NCBI GenBank assembly: GCA_963799315.1
Contig: CAWCWP010000001.1
Location: 1,364,001 to 1,428,000, forward strand
DNA length: 64,000 bases
Direction: 5' to 3'
From: Parerythrobacter_A sp963799315
GTDB taxonomy: Bacteria; Pseudomonadota; Alphaproteobacteria; Sphingomonadales; Sphingomonadaceae
Shown here: one piece after another, positions 45,200 to 58,657 of the stretch
How the letters are laid out: each line of letters starts with the position of its first letter
How positions within the stretch are numbered: position 1 is the stretch's first letter
Notes under the pieces: generated by a model
The model's database searches: none
What the model saw: the letters and a program-made list of their open reading frames with translations, nothing else
Told to the model about the DNA's origin: nothing
Made by a program: the position numbers and the translations under genes

Positions 45200-48100
45200 T
45201 CAGAATTCCTTGCGGATGGATGCGAAGAATTCGCGGCCATCGTAATCATACGCCGCACCAAGAGCGGTGTTGGCAATAGCAAGAACCTCGCTGCCATCTA
45301 CCAGCGGTGGGCGCGTATTGAAGATGTTGTCGACACCCGCAATGATGGTGAAACCGTCGAAACGGTAACGCACCGAAGCCGTGTGGTAGAATTGCTCCTT
45401 GGCAAAGCCGACATCGCGACAGAACACACCGTCACCGGCAAAGGTCGCAGTACCGGCACCTGTGCAGGTATCGCTGACGAAGCCTGTCGGTCCGGAACCA
45501 TCGGGTGCGTTCTGGAAGGCGTCACTGAACAGATCGATTTCGTCAGCGCCCTGCTCGACATCACTGACATACCGGATCTGATACGTCAGGCGGAAGTCGT
45601 CGATATCGGCGGTGAAGGTCGTGCGACCGGTCCAGCTCGGAAAGAAGAACTCGCCGGCGACATCGTCGAACGTTTCGTTGCCATCATCGTCAACGAACAG
45701 CGAGCTGCGTTCGATCAGGTGGTTGGCGCGCACATTGACACCAAAATCGATGACATTGCCGAAGGCAACGATTTCCTTGCCGAATGTGGCATTGATATCG
45801 AGACCGCGAACGCTTTCCGAGTTCAGGTTGATGAAGCCGGAATTGATGTCCGAAATCAGCAGTCGGGTCGATGCGGCGGTATCGGTAACGATACGGTCAC
45901 AGAACTGGCTGCGCTGCCCATCCTGACGCGTGAAGCAATCATTGACGATGAACTGCGAGCTAGGCTCGATGATCGAGTCTTCCAGCTTGATGTCGTAATA
46001 GTTGAAGCCAAAGCTGATGTCATAGCCGTCGCCGAAAGTTTCCTCGAAAGCGAAACCGGCCGTGAGCGAGCGCGACGTTTCGGGATCGATGTCGAAGCTG
46101 CCGCCCGAAGTGATCTCGACGCTGGGAACCTGCAGCGTATTCACGCCAAGCGGATCGATACCGACCCGGGTAGGATCGCGACCTTCGCGCAGACAGTTGG
46201 CGAGAATGACCGGATCACGCGTATCCAGCGCCGGATTGTAACCGCCGGCCTGCGAGTTGAAAGCCACATCCGGAACGGCGCAGGGGTCGAACAGACCCAG
46301 GAAGCCGCTTTGTCCGGCGAGGAAGTTCTCGCGCAGGTTCGGAGCACGGAACGAGGTGCCGTAGCTGAATTTCAGCTGCAACGCATCAATCGGACGCCAG
46401 CCACCCTTGATCGAGTAGGTAAAGTTGGAGCCATAGAATTCCTCGTCCGTATAACGACCCGAAAGGTTGACCGTGAGGTCGCGGACCCAAGGCTTGCCAG
46501 ACTGGAGCGGAATGTCGATTTCAGCAAAGGCTTCCTTGATTTCCTTGTTACCGACGGCACCCTGGTCGGCAAAGAAGCCGAAGAACAGGCCTTCCGAAGC
46601 GGTCGCATCAGGGATCGAATTTATTTCGTCGCGACGATATTCGAGGCCGAATGCGCCGGCAACCGCACCCGCAGGCAGGCTGAACAGGTCTCCAGAAACG
46701 AGCGCATTGATTACGATCTGCTCGTATTCCGTGTCGAATGTACGCTCGCCAAACAGATAGTCACGCTCTGCCTGCGATGCGAAATCCCCGAAAGGCGCCG
46801 CGAAAAGGCTGGGCGCGAACAGGTTTACCGGTACGCAACCGGCAACCAGGTCGGGCTGGACAGCGTCCGGGTTGGCAAAACCGCTCGTTGCACAGGCCCC
46901 GCCAGCCAAAGTCGGGCTTCCAGGCTGCGTAATCTGGAAAGCGGTACTGGTCGGATCAATGCCGAGCGACAAGGCGAGGCGGTCTTCGCGGATACCGCGA
47001 CGGATGCTCGACCCCTTCGACTTGGAATACATGCCGTAGACATCGAAATTCCAGCTGGGCGAAATGAAGGCAAGGTCGCCCTTGACGCCGATCACGCCAC
47101 GATACTGTTCCTGCGTTGTTTCGACATTGTTGCGGTCGCCCCGGATACCGACAATCGGCTGCACAGCTTGACTGGTGCCGACAGGCAAACGCGCGCCGAA
47201 GAAGGGCGAGCCCGGAACAAGACCGTTGAAGATGTTGTCCTGGTTCCGGCAGTCGACGCCGCCCGGAGCGTTGATATTACAGGGATTGAAAGCATTATTG
47301 CCCGGAACGAATGGGAATACCTGCGAAACGCCTGTATTGTCCACCTGCACTTCGGCGCGGCTGTAAAGCGCCTCGAAGTAAGGCGTTATATTGCCATTGC
47401 CGGGCAATACATATTCGCCATACGCCATCACGTTATAGCGCTTCTGCTCACTCAGGAATACTTCGTCAGGGTTCAGGCCGTTGCCGTTGAAGTCCTGGAA
47501 GTCGACGTCGCGGATACCGTCGCCATTACGATCAACGTCTTGACCGAAAGCGTCAGTGGATTCGCTGAAACCGGGAACGCCGGTATTGGCATTGGCACCC
47601 TGGAAGTAGACCGAGCCGAGGCGCGTGCCGTCGATGAAGATACGTCCGACGAGGCGCTGGACCTTACATTCGTTGTTCGAGACCGAAACGCCGGGTGTCC
47701 GGTTCTGGACAATCGCATTGTCCGCAAGACCCAGGGTCAAGATGTTGCCGTTCTGGTCGACTTCGTAGTTGCGGTCGCAACCACCCAGGAAATCGCGGTC
47801 GCGGAAGCGGATGGCATCGCGATAATCGTATTCTGCGCCGATACCGATGAAGGCACGGTCGGTATTGATGCCGTATGCGGCACTGATGGTGTAGTCTTCA
47901 CCAGACCCCTGCGGGTTGATTTCACCACGGGCGAACAATTCGAGACCGTCGAAATCCTTGCGCAACACGATGTTGCCCACACCGGCAACAGCGTCCGAAC
48001 CGTAGATCGAGGACGCGCCGTCGAGCAGCAGGTCGTAGCGTTCGATCAGGGCGCCCGGCAGCAGGTTGATCGAGGGGTTGGTAGGCGCGCCTTCAACACC

Positions 48101-48604
48101 GGCGGGCGCCAGACGGCGGCCGTTGATGAGCAGCAGCGTGCGGTCGGCACCCAGGCCGCGAAGATCGAGCGTCTGCGAACCGGGGCCGTTGGCCAGCACG
48201 AAGCCCTGGAAGGTGGCGTCGATCTGCTGACCCGAAGCGGATTCAGACCGCTGAAGGATCTGCGAAGGATCGAACAGGCCGGCTTCCTGCGACTGTTCGG
48301 TCGTCAGTACCTGAAGCGGCGAGATGGAGGTGTAGGTGTCGCGGCGGATGCGCGAACCGGTAACGATGATGCCACCCTCCGGCGCGGCGCCGGGCGTACC
48401 CTCGGCCCCCGTGATTTCTTCATTGCACTCGGCGGGGATCGGTGCGCCGGGCTGCAGATTGTCGCAATCGACGATGCCAGCTTCGGAATCCTGTCCTTCG
48501 ACGCCGGTGCTCTGCGCCTGGGCGTTGATCGAGAAGACGAGTGCCAGCGCCGAGGCGGAACAGGCAAGGCCGCGTGCGGCCGTTTTGGTGGTAAAGGTTT
48601 TCAT
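45200..48604 (-). CDS. TonB-dependent receptor with calcium-loop-like motifs
   Basis: Outer-membrane transporter of 1134 residues, starting at ATG 48602-48604 (MKTFTTKTAARGLACSASAL..., signal ending INAQAQ). Plug domain: GGIIVTGSRIRRDTYTS, QTLDLRGLGADRTLLLINGRR and GASSIYGSDAVAGVGNIVLR. The barrel contains SFRAPNLRENFLAGQ and ends GREFFASIRKEF with terminal phenylalanine. Near residue 350-375 the repeated acidic DVDRNGDGIRDVDF and DFNGNGLNPDE resemble EF-hand/dockerin calcium loops, probably in an extracellular loop. Several cysteines (for example CNINAPGGVDC) suggest loop disulfides. Intact; substrate unknown. Confidence 0.93.
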   Translation of the reverse strand: MKTFTTKTAARGLACSASALALVFSINAQAQSTGVEGQDSEAGIVDCDNLQPGAPIPAECNEEITGAEGTPGAAPEGGIIVTGSRIRRDTYTSISPLQVLTTEQSQEAGLFDPSQILQRSESASGQQIDATFQGFVLANGPGSQTLDLRGLGADRTLLLINGRRLAPAGVEGAPTNPSINLLPGALIERYDLLLDGASSIYGSDAVAGVGNIVLRKDFDGLELFARGEINPQGSGEDYTISAAYGINTDRAFIGIGAEYDYRDAIRFRDRDFLGGCDRNYEVDQNGNILTLGLADNAIVQNRTPGVSVSNNECKVQRLVGRIFIDGTRLGSVYFQGANANTGVPGFSESTDAFGQDVDRNGDGIRDVDFQDFNGNGLNPDEVFLSEQKRYNVMAYGEYVLPGNGNITPYFEALYSRAEVQVDNTGVSQVFPFVPGNNAFNPCNINAPGGVDCRNQDNIFNGLVPGSPFFGARLPVGTSQAVQPIVGIRGDRNNVETTQEQYRGVIGVKGDLAFISPSWNFDVYGMYSKSKGSSIRRGIREDRLALSLGIDPTSTAFQITQPGSPTLAGGACATSGFANPDAVQPDLVAGCVPVNLFAPSLFAAPFGDFASQAERDYLFGERTFDTEYEQIVINALVSGDLFSLPAGAVAGAFGLEYRRDEINSIPDATASEGLFFGFFADQGAVGNKEIKEAFAEIDIPLQSGKPWVRDLTVNLSGRYTDEEFYGSNFTYSIKGGWRPIDALQLKFSYGTSFRAPNLRENFLAGQSGFLGLFDPCAVPDVAFNSQAGGYNPALDTRDPVILANCLREGRDPTRVGIDPLGVNTLQVPSVEITSGGSFDIDPETSRSLTAGFAFEETFGDGYDISFGFNYYDIKLEDSIIEPSSQFIVNDCFTRQDGQRSQFCDRIVTDTAASTRLLISDINSGFINLNSESVRGLDINATFGKEIVAFGNVIDFGVNVRANHLIERSSLFVDDDGNETFDDVAGEFFFPSWTGRTTFTADIDDFRLTYQIRYVSDVEQGADEIDLFSDAFQNAPDGSGPTGFVSDTCTGAGTATFAGDGVFCRDVGFAKEQFYHTASVRYRFDGFTIIAGVDNIFNTRPPLVDGSEVLAIANTALGAAYDYDGREFFASIRKEF

Positions 48605-48948
48605 CGTTGCTCCAGTTGCGACAGGCTGGAACCGGATCGATGCCCGTGCGTATGTTCCTATGCTGGCCTACCGAGCCTTTGCCGAGAAATTACACGTATC
48701 TGCACCGGGACCGAGTTCCCGAATGCAGCGTATCTGCATGACCGTCATAGAACTGTCAAAGCCGTTCAGCGAATTTGCAGAAACTGTTGCGCATATCCCA
48801 CACGTGCTGGCAAGTGTTTGATTTTGGGTCAGAACTTATTGCGTAGCGCGTTTTATTGATGAATGTAGGCGTTCGATTAAATTGCGTCGCCGCAAGATAG
48901 TTACGCTTTTGTGTAATTATCTATTTACGCATAGCTTCCACTCCCGAA
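48605..48948. other. Intergenic region upstream of the larger TonB receptor
   Basis: 344 bp with a lower GC stretch at about 48825-48935. It holds the receptor promoter (see the TTGACA element) and lies past the 3' end of clpB. I found no gene, tRNA or clear hairpin terminator for clpB in it. Confidence 0.5.
48731..48759 (-). promoter_or_regulatory. Candidate sigma-70 promoter of the larger TonB receptor
   Basis: On the minus strand a perfect -35 TTGACA (48754-48759) is followed after exactly 17 bases by CAGATA (48731-48736), a moderate match to TATAAT. It would give a leader of about 120 bases before ATG 48604. Confidence 0.4.
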
Positions 48949-51535
<2,587 letters not shown>

Positions 51536-51595
51536 GGCAGATGACCTGTGCTGAGTTCGACGGATGCGAAACCGACATACCGGCTTCGCCAGTCG

Positions 51596-51623
51596 AGATG
51601 GTGTGGCTTTTCAGCAACACAAG
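51596..51623 (-). promoter_or_regulatory. Sigma-32-like heat-shock promoter of clpB
   Basis: On the minus strand CTTGTGT (51617-51623), 13 bases, then CACCATCT (51596-51603). Compared with the heat-shock consensus CTTGAAA-N11-16-CCCCATNT, the invariant CTTG and all but one defined base of the -10 match. The place, 60 bases before the clpB start, and the known RpoH control of clpB support it. Confidence 0.55.
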
Positions 51624-51738
51624 ACCTTGCCGCGAAGCCACGGTGAAAGGACAGCGATAACCACGCCTTAACGCCGCGCGGGTAACGGGTGCCGGACCGT
51701 GCGCATGATGCGCCTGCCGAACGGGAAAGCCGAGAACC

Positions 51739-53287
51739 ATGACCTTGCGAACGCCATCGCGCCCTATCTCTGCGAAGGCTGTTTCTGCCATCGCGCTTGC
51801 CAGCGGCCTTCTAGCGGCGCCGTTACCAGCGTTTGCGCAGGACGCCGATCCAATGGCCGCCATCGTCGAGCGGCTGGACCGGCTGGAGCGCGAGAACGCC
51901 GCCCTGCGCGACGAAGTCGGAGCACTGCGTCGGGCACCGCCCGTTGCTGTCGCACCCCGCACCGCCCCCGCTCCCGCCGCAGCCCGTCCCCGCACCCGCA
52001 CCCGCCTCAGCCTCCGCAGCACCGGAGCGTAGCGAGAAAGTCGTCGGCATCGCGTCCGACTACAGCTACACCATGCTCGACGCGGCGGAGGAAACGAACA
52101 CCAAGCCCATTGTTCAGTTGCAGGCTATCGCCGACGGCACGCTCGACTCCAGCGTCACGCTGTCGGGCAATGTCGTCGCCATCGCCAATGCGCAGTGGAG
52201 CAACGCGGACGATACCTTCGGCTACCTCATGCGCCACCCGACCGGCGCGAACCAGAACGGGCGGCATACGTCGGAGGCCGTGCTGCATTCCGCCAAGCTG
52301 GCCGTCACCGCAAAGGTAGCACGCGCCGTCACCGCCTATGCCGAGTTGCTCTACGATCCGCAGCAGAGCTTCGGCCCAGGCAACATCACCGCCCTCACCC
52401 GGAACCAGCTCCAGCTCAGGCGCGGCTGGGTGATGCTGGGCGATCTGAACCGTAGCCCGGCCTATGCGTTGATCGGCAAGATGGACATTCCGTTCGGCCT
52501 CAACGACACGGTCAATCCGTTCACAAATTCGACCAGCTGGCATGCCTTCGCCGGTCTCGCCTATGGCGCGCAGGCCGGATATTACGACGGCAACCTGCAT
52601 GTCCGCGCGATGGCGGTGCAGGGCGGCTCGCAATTCCGGGGCGCGAACGTGCCGGTCAACGGCACCGTGGTGCCGAGCCGCCTCAACAACTTCGCGGTCG
52701 ATGCCAGCTACACTGCCGACCTGTCGCCCGGTAACACCGTGCGCATCGGCGGCAGTTACCTCCACGGCACCGCCTATTGCCAGGATTATCCGGTCATCCA
52801 CTTCAACCCCTGCCGCGAGCGCAATGGCGCTTGGGCGGCCTATACCAAGGCCAATCTCGGCGACCTGACATTGATCGGGGAGATCGCGCGGACCACCGAT
52901 GTCTGGGCCGGAACCGCCGTGCCCGATCCGACCAATCCGCTGAGCGTATTCGAGCCGGTCAAGGTCACCGCCTTCACGCTGGGCAGCCGGTATGGCTTCG
53001 GCGACCGCGCAGACACGCCCGCGACGCGCGAATTCAACGTCTCGGCGGAATTCAGCCGCTTCGTGGCGGGCGACGACGGGGCGCCGTGGGAAGCGCAGAA
53101 CCAGCTTGTCGCCGGGCTAAGCTGGTTCCCCACCGGCAACGTCAACCTGTTCGGCGAATTCGCCCGCGCGGAAGGCTTCGTGCCGCTGAACTTCCTGTCC
53201 GGCGGCAACCAGCCCAATGGCGGCACCTGGTCGCGGCAGGATGTGAACACCAATGTCGTGCTGTTCGGCGTGGAAAGCGCCTTCTGA
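51739..53287 (+). CDS. Outer-membrane beta-barrel (porin-like) protein, frameshifted
   Basis: About 515 residues. ATG 51739 gives a Sec signal (MTLRTPSRPISAKAVSAIAL...PLPAFA), then a short coiled coil IVERLDRLERENAALRDEVG, a Pro/Ala-rich hinge, and a region of alternating amphipathic strands (SVTLSGNVVAIANAQW, AKVARAVTAYAELLYDP, NTVRIGGSYLHGTAY, FNVSAEFSRFVAG) ending VVLFGVESAF with terminal Phe. This plan, a trimerising coil before the barrel, is that of porins such as OprP/OprO or the LbtU siderophore porin group; I cannot choose between them. The frame changes once in the hinge, at about 51960-52010. It is divergent from clpB and followed after 71 bases by the acylase. Confidence 0.75.
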
Positions 53288-53358
53288 CGCGTTGTATCGC
53301 CTGACCCCCTTCCCTCCTGCGCACCTGCGCGTTAGCAGGACCGACAAGGGAGTTTTGG

Positions 53359-55614
53359 ATGAAAAAGTGGTTCGGTCGCATCGGGTTCACGGTGCTTGCG
53401 CTGGTGGCGGTAGCCTTCGTGGCACTGGCGACATGGGAACCGTTCTTTGCCGAAACCGGCACCGCGCCGACCGGCAACCGCACCTACGAAGCGGAAATAG
53501 TCCGCAGCGAATTTGGCGTGCCTGCGATCTATGGCGAGACCGATGCCGACGTCGCATACGGCGTCGCCATCGCGCATGCGCAGGACGATTTTTTCACGCT
53601 ACAGGACGTGGTTGCCATGACGCGCGGACGCTATGGCGCGATTGCGGGCGAGGACGGCGCGCAGGTCGATTTCGTCTATCACCTGCTCGACGCGCGCGGC
53701 ACGGCGGAACGCGAATATCCCAAGCTGCCCGCCGACACCCGCGCCTTGTTCGAAGCCTATGCCAGCGGCCTGAACGACTACGCCGCCGCGCATGGTGGCG
53801 AGGTGAAACTGGCGGGCCTGTTCCCGGTGGACGGGCTGGATGTCGCCGCCGGATTCTCGCTGCGCCAGCCGTTCTTCTTCGGCTTGCAGAACACCATCGG
53901 GCCGCTGGTCGCGGGCGAACCGCTGAACCCCGAACACGGCGCGCCGATTCCCGCGGAGAATCTGGGCAACCAGCCTGATGCCGAACCGATCATGGGCGAT
54001 GAAGATGCCGGTACGCGCACAGCACGCGCCACGCCAAAACGCCAGCTCTTGCCGTTCGGCGAAGAAGGCGGCATGTCCGGCTCAAACGCATGGGCCATCG
54101 CACCTGCCAAATCGGGCGACGGCGTCACGCGATTGGTCAGCAACAGTCACCAGCCCTGGCGCGGCGGCGTGGCGTGGTACGAACTGACGGTCGAAAGCGG
54201 CGAAGGCTGGCACTATACCGGCGCGAATTTCCCCGGCAGCCCGTTCCCCTTCCTCGGCCACAACGAAAACATCGGCTGGACCAACACGGTCAACACGCCC
54301 GACATGGTGGACGTCTACCGCCTCGAAATGAACGACGCGGGCACGCAGTACAGACTCGACGGCGAATGGCGCGATCTTGAAAGCCGCAGCGTCACCCTGC
54401 CCGTCCGCTTCGGCCCCGTTGTCCTGCCCGTGCCGCGCACCGTGCATCGCAGTATCCACGGGCCGGTGATCGAGAACGACCAGGGCTTCTTCGCCATCCG
54501 CTATGGCGGTATGGGCAATCTGGGCCAGCTCGACGCCTATTACCGGCTGAACAAGGCCAAGACGCTGGCCGAGTTCGAATCCGTCATCGGTCGCATGGAC
54601 ATCCCCAGCACCAATTTCATCTATGCCGACGATCAGGGCAACATCGGCATGTATTACAACGCCGCCATTCCGGACCGCCCGGTCGGGTTCGACTGGCGCG
54701 GCATCGTGCCCGGCAATACCAGCGCAGCGATCTGGCAGGGGCCAGTCGGCTTCGATGCCATTCCCAAGGTGGTCAATCCGGGCAGCGGCTGGGTCTACAA
54801 CGCCAATAACGAACCGTTCTCCGCCGCCGGTCCCGCCGACGATCTCTCACCCGACGGCTTCGCGCCCGAAATGGGCGTCGAGCGGAAAATGACCAATCGC
54901 GCGCGCCGTGCCGAAATCCTGATGGCGCAGTTCGACATCATCGACCGCGCCACGCTTGAGCGCATCAAATACGACACCGGCTACGAACGCGCAGGCTATG
55001 TCGCGCGGATGCTGGACGAGGTTGCGGCGCTGGACCTGCCCGCCGGGTCCGACCTCGCGAAAGGGCAGGCACTGCTGGCGCAATGGGACTTCTCTGCTGA
55101 CAGCGTGGGTCCGGCGGACTCGCTCGCCCTGCTCATGATCCGGCCCTATATGGGCGCGGATTACCAGAACACGAAATGGCCCGACGTGCGCGAGGAACTG
55201 GACCGTTCGGTGACGCACCTGCTGACCCATTTCGACCGGCTCGATCCGCCGATGTCGGACCTGTTGCGGTTGCGGCAGCGGCCCGGTCGCGGCGGCGATG
55301 CGCTGGCGGTGGACTTGCCGCTGGACGGCGGCAGCGACACGCTGCGCGCCAGCACGCTGTGGGATGTCGACGACGATGGCCGCCTCAGCGTGCGCCACGG
55401 CGACAGCTTCGTGCAATTCGTGGAATGGGAGCCCGGCAAGCGGGTGCGGTCGGAATCGATCCAGCCCTTCGGATCGGCCACCACCCGCCCCGCCAGCAAG
55501 CATTTCACCGACCAGTCCGCGCTGTTCGTCAGGCACCAGTTGAAACCGGTGCATTTCTGGCGTGCCGATGTGTTGGCCAATGCCACCAACCGCCAAACCG
55601 TCCGTTCGCGCTGA
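53359..55614 (+). CDS. Penicillin/acyl-homoserine-lactone acylase family protein (S45)
   Basis: N-terminal-nucleophile amidase of 751 residues. MKKWFGRIGFTVLALVAVAFVALATW is a signal anchor. The alpha chain contains VRSEFGVPAIYGETDADVAYG and IAHAQDDFF. Self-cleavage is predicted before Ser242 in GGMSGSNAWAIAPAKS, making this serine the N-terminus of the beta chain. SNSHQPW and LGHNENIGWTNTVNTPDMVD are typical of the beta chain, and FIYADDQGNIGMYYNAAIP is also conserved. The family includes penicillin acylases, PvdQ/AiiD AHL acylases and aculeacin acylase; the choice is not possible by eye. Intact. The M16 peptidase follows 18 bases later. Confidence 0.88.
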   Translation: MKKWFGRIGFTVLALVAVAFVALATWEPFFAETGTAPTGNRTYEAEIVRSEFGVPAIYGETDADVAYGVAIAHAQDDFFTLQDVVAMTRGRYGAIAGEDGAQVDFVYHLLDARGTAEREYPKLPADTRALFEAYASGLNDYAAAHGGEVKLAGLFPVDGLDVAAGFSLRQPFFFGLQNTIGPLVAGEPLNPEHGAPIPAENLGNQPDAEPIMGDEDAGTRTARATPKRQLLPFGEEGGMSGSNAWAIAPAKSGDGVTRLVSNSHQPWRGGVAWYELTVESGEGWHYTGANFPGSPFPFLGHNENIGWTNTVNTPDMVDVYRLEMNDAGTQYRLDGEWRDLESRSVTLPVRFGPVVLPVPRTVHRSIHGPVIENDQGFFAIRYGGMGNLGQLDAYYRLNKAKTLAEFESVIGRMDIPSTNFIYADDQGNIGMYYNAAIPDRPVGFDWRGIVPGNTSAAIWQGPVGFDAIPKVVNPGSGWVYNANNEPFSAAGPADDLSPDGFAPEMGVERKMTNRARRAEILMAQFDIIDRATLERIKYDTGYERAGYVARMLDEVAALDLPAGSDLAKGQALLAQWDFSADSVGPADSLALLMIRPYMGADYQNTKWPDVREELDRSVTHLLTHFDRLDPPMSDLLRLRQRPGRGGDALAVDLPLDGGSDTLRASTLWDVDDDGRLSVRHGDSFVQFVEWEPGKRVRSESIQPFGSATTRPASKHFTDQSALFVRHQLKPVHFWRADVLANATNRQTVRSR

Positions 55615-55632
55615 ACCATCGAAAGACACACC

Positions 55633-58589
55633 ATGCGTAACCTGCTTCTCGCCACCAGTCTGATCGCCGTTGCCACCGCGACACCGCTCGCCGCACAGGA
55701 CGTGCCGCCCGTCACCCCCGCCGCCGCGCCGGTAACCGATGCCGTGCTGGGCGAACCCGCCAGCGTCGCCGAACTGATCGCACAGGTGAATATCCCGTTC
55801 GAACAATTCACCCTGCCCAACGGCCTGACCGTGATCGTGCATGAGGACCGCAAGGCACCCGTCGTCGCGGTCAGCGTATGGTACGGCATCGGGTCGAAGC
55901 ACGAGCCCGAAGGCAAGACCGGCTTCGCACACCTGTTCGAACACCTGATGTTCAACGGCAGCGAAAACGCGCCGGGCGACTATTTCGAACCGTTGCAGGA
56001 AATCGGCGCGACCGACCTGAACGGCACCACCTGGTTCGACCGGACCAATTACTTCCAGACCGTGCCGACCGCCGCGCTGGACCGCGCGCTGATGCTGGAA
56101 AGCGACCGGATGGGCTATCTGCTCGGCGCGGTCACGCAGGAGAAGCTGGATAACCAGATCGGCGTGGTCCAGAACGAAAAACGGCAGGGCGACAACAATC
56201 CCTACGGCCTCGTCGAATACGAGCAGCTGGAAAACCTCTACCCGTCGGGCCATCCCTATCACCACTCCACCATCGGCTCGATGGACGACATCGGCGATGC
56301 GACGCTGGACGATGTGAAGCAGTGGTTCCGCGACCATTACGGGCCGAACAACGCGGTGCTGGTGCTGGCGGGCGATATCGACACCGCCACCGCGCGCGCC
56401 AAGGTTGCAAACTGGTTCGGCGCGATCCCTGCCGGGCCTGCCATCGCCCCGGTCGTCGCGCCCGTGCCGGACCTGCCCGCACCGCTCAGCAAGACTATCA
56501 AGGACCAGGTCGCCACCACCCGCATCTATCGCATGTGGGCGGTGCCGGGGCTGGATAATCCGGAATCGCTGCATCTCAGCATGGCGGGCGTGGTGCTCGG
56601 CGGGCTGTCGTCGTCGCGGCTGGACCAGGCGCTGGTGCGCGAACAGCAGGTCGCGGTGCGCGTCGTCAGCTACGCGCAGATCTTCGCGCAGGGCGGCCAG
56701 TTCATCGCCTATGCCGATGTCGCACCGGGCACCGACGAGGACACCGTCGCCGCCGCGCTGGACGCGGAAATCGCGCGCTTCCTGAAAGAAGGGCCGAGCG
56801 AGGACGAGCTGGAACGTGCCGCCACCACCTATGCCGCGGGCAATATCCGCGGGCTGGAGCAGGTCGGCGGGTTCGGCGGCAAGGCGGGTACGCTGGCCGA
56901 AGGGTTCCTGTATAAGGGCGACGCCAACGCCTATCGCAAAGAGCTTGAGCGGCTGGCGACGTTTACGCCCGAAACGGTGCGCGATGTCGCGGCGAAGTGG
57001 CTGTCGCGCCCCGTCTTCGAACTGCGCGTGGAACCGGGCGAGCGAACCGAAGGCGGCGAGGATCGCGGCGGCTTCATCGTCGCACCGGAAGGCGGCGCGG
57101 ACATGCTCGCACCCGCTTTCTACGCCCATCCCGATTTCGCGCAGGGCGGCGGCGGCGGTGGTGGCGCTGCAACCGTCGAAGCCGACCGCTCTACCCTGCC
57201 TGCCTTGGGCGAGATGAAACCGTTCGACTTCCCCGATATCGAGCGCGCGACGCTGACCAACGGTATGGAGGTGTATTTCGCTCGCCGCGACGCCGCGCCG
57301 GTGGTGAATGTGCAGGTGTCGTTCGATGTCGGCTACGCCGCCGACCCGCGTGACCAGCTCGGTATCCAGTCGCTGATGCTGCAGGCGATGGACGAAGGCA
57401 CCGCGACGCTGGACTCGCAGGCGCTGGCCGAAGCGAAGGAGCGTCTGGGCGCGCAGGTCTATGGCTATGCCAGTCTCGACACGACTTCGTTCGGCCTCGG
57501 TGCGCTGGCCCCAAACCTCGCGCCGTCGCTCGACCTGCTGGCCGATTTCGTGCGCAATCCCGCGTTTCGCCCCGCCGATCTGGAGCGGGTGCGCAAGCAG
57601 CAGCTGACGCGCATCCGCAACGAGCTGACCGATCCCGGCTCCATCGCGCAACGCACGCTGGCACCGATCCTGTTCGGCGACCATCCTTACGGCATCCCCA
57701 GCAGCGGCACCGGCGATCCGGCGGTGGTGGAGAGCCTGCAAACCGACGACCTGCGCGCGTTCCATGCCAAGTGGTTCCGCCCCAGTACGGCGCGGATCTT
57801 CGTGGTCGGCGACACCACGCTGGCCGAGGCAACCGCGCTGCTGGAACGCAGCTTCGGCAACTGGCCGGAGACGCGCGACATGCCGCCGCGCAAGAATTAC
57901 GACGCGGCCATCCCGGTGCAGGAGGGCAGCCGCATCGTGCTGGTCAACCGCCCTAATTCGCCGCAATCGGTGATCTATGGCGGCCGCGTGCTGGCCTCCA
58001 GGGGCACGGACGACCTCACCGTGCTGAGCGCCGCGAACGAAGTCTTCGGCGGCAGCTTCCTCAGCCGCATCAACACCAATCTGCGTGAAACGAAGGGCTG
58101 GTCCTACGGCGTGCGCAGCTCCGTCTCGCAGCCCTTGGACCGCACCAGCGCGACGATCTACGCGCCGGTGCAGGCGGACCGCACCGCCGATTCCATTACC
58201 GAACTGCTGACCGACCTGCGCAGCTATGTCGGCGGCGAGGACCGGAAGGGCGTGACGGACGCCGAGCTGACCCGCCTCGTCAACGGCAACATCCGCGAAC
58301 TGCCCGGCCGTTTCGAAACCAGCCGCGACGTGCTGGGCGGTCTGTCCGGCATCGTCACCTATGGCCGTCCGGACGATTATTACGAGACGCTGGCGGACAA
58401 ATACTACCGCGCTGACCGCTGCGCAACTCGACGCGGCCGCGCTGGAAAACCTGCGCGACGACGATCTGGTGTTCGTGGTGGTCGGCGACTGCGGAAACCG
58501 TCCTGCCACAGCTCGAAACGCTCGGCCTGCCGATCGAAAGCCGCGAAATGGAAACCTTTGACGCCGATCTCGGAACGGGCAGCGAATAG
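55633..58589 (+). CDS. M16 family zinc peptidase (two-domain), frameshifted near the end
   Basis: Insulinase-type peptidase of about 985 residues with a signal peptide (MRNLLLATSLIAVATATPLAAQ), so periplasmic. The first M16 half has the inverted zinc motif HLFEH at residues 100-104 (TGFAHLFEHLMFNGS); the second half lacks it, as usual for the inactive partner domain, but has LRETKGWSYGVRSSV with the conserved RxxxxxxY substrate-binding pattern. A glycine run (about residues 505-511) links the halves. Frames join at about 58408 and 58487; the restored end VLPQLETLGLPIESREMETF...TGSE stops at TAG 58587-58589. Likely cotranscribed with the acylase. Confidence 0.9.
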
Positions 58590-58657
58590 GCGCGTTGATA
58601 ATTGTGAAAGCGCAGGGCACCGGCCTGGCGCGTGAATTACGATAAAAGGAATACATT

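Noticed and set aside
44384..48859. A 1491-codon open frame on the plus strand, antisense to the S9 peptidase and the larger TonB receptor
   Set aside because: The opposite strand encodes two clear, intact proteins. High GC with G/C in third positions keeps the antisense frame free of stops; its translation has no recognisable domain.
54847..58656. A 1269-codon open frame on the minus strand, antisense to the acylase and the M16 peptidase
   Set aside because: Same GC-driven shadow effect; it runs across two unrelated plus-strand genes and has no family motifs.
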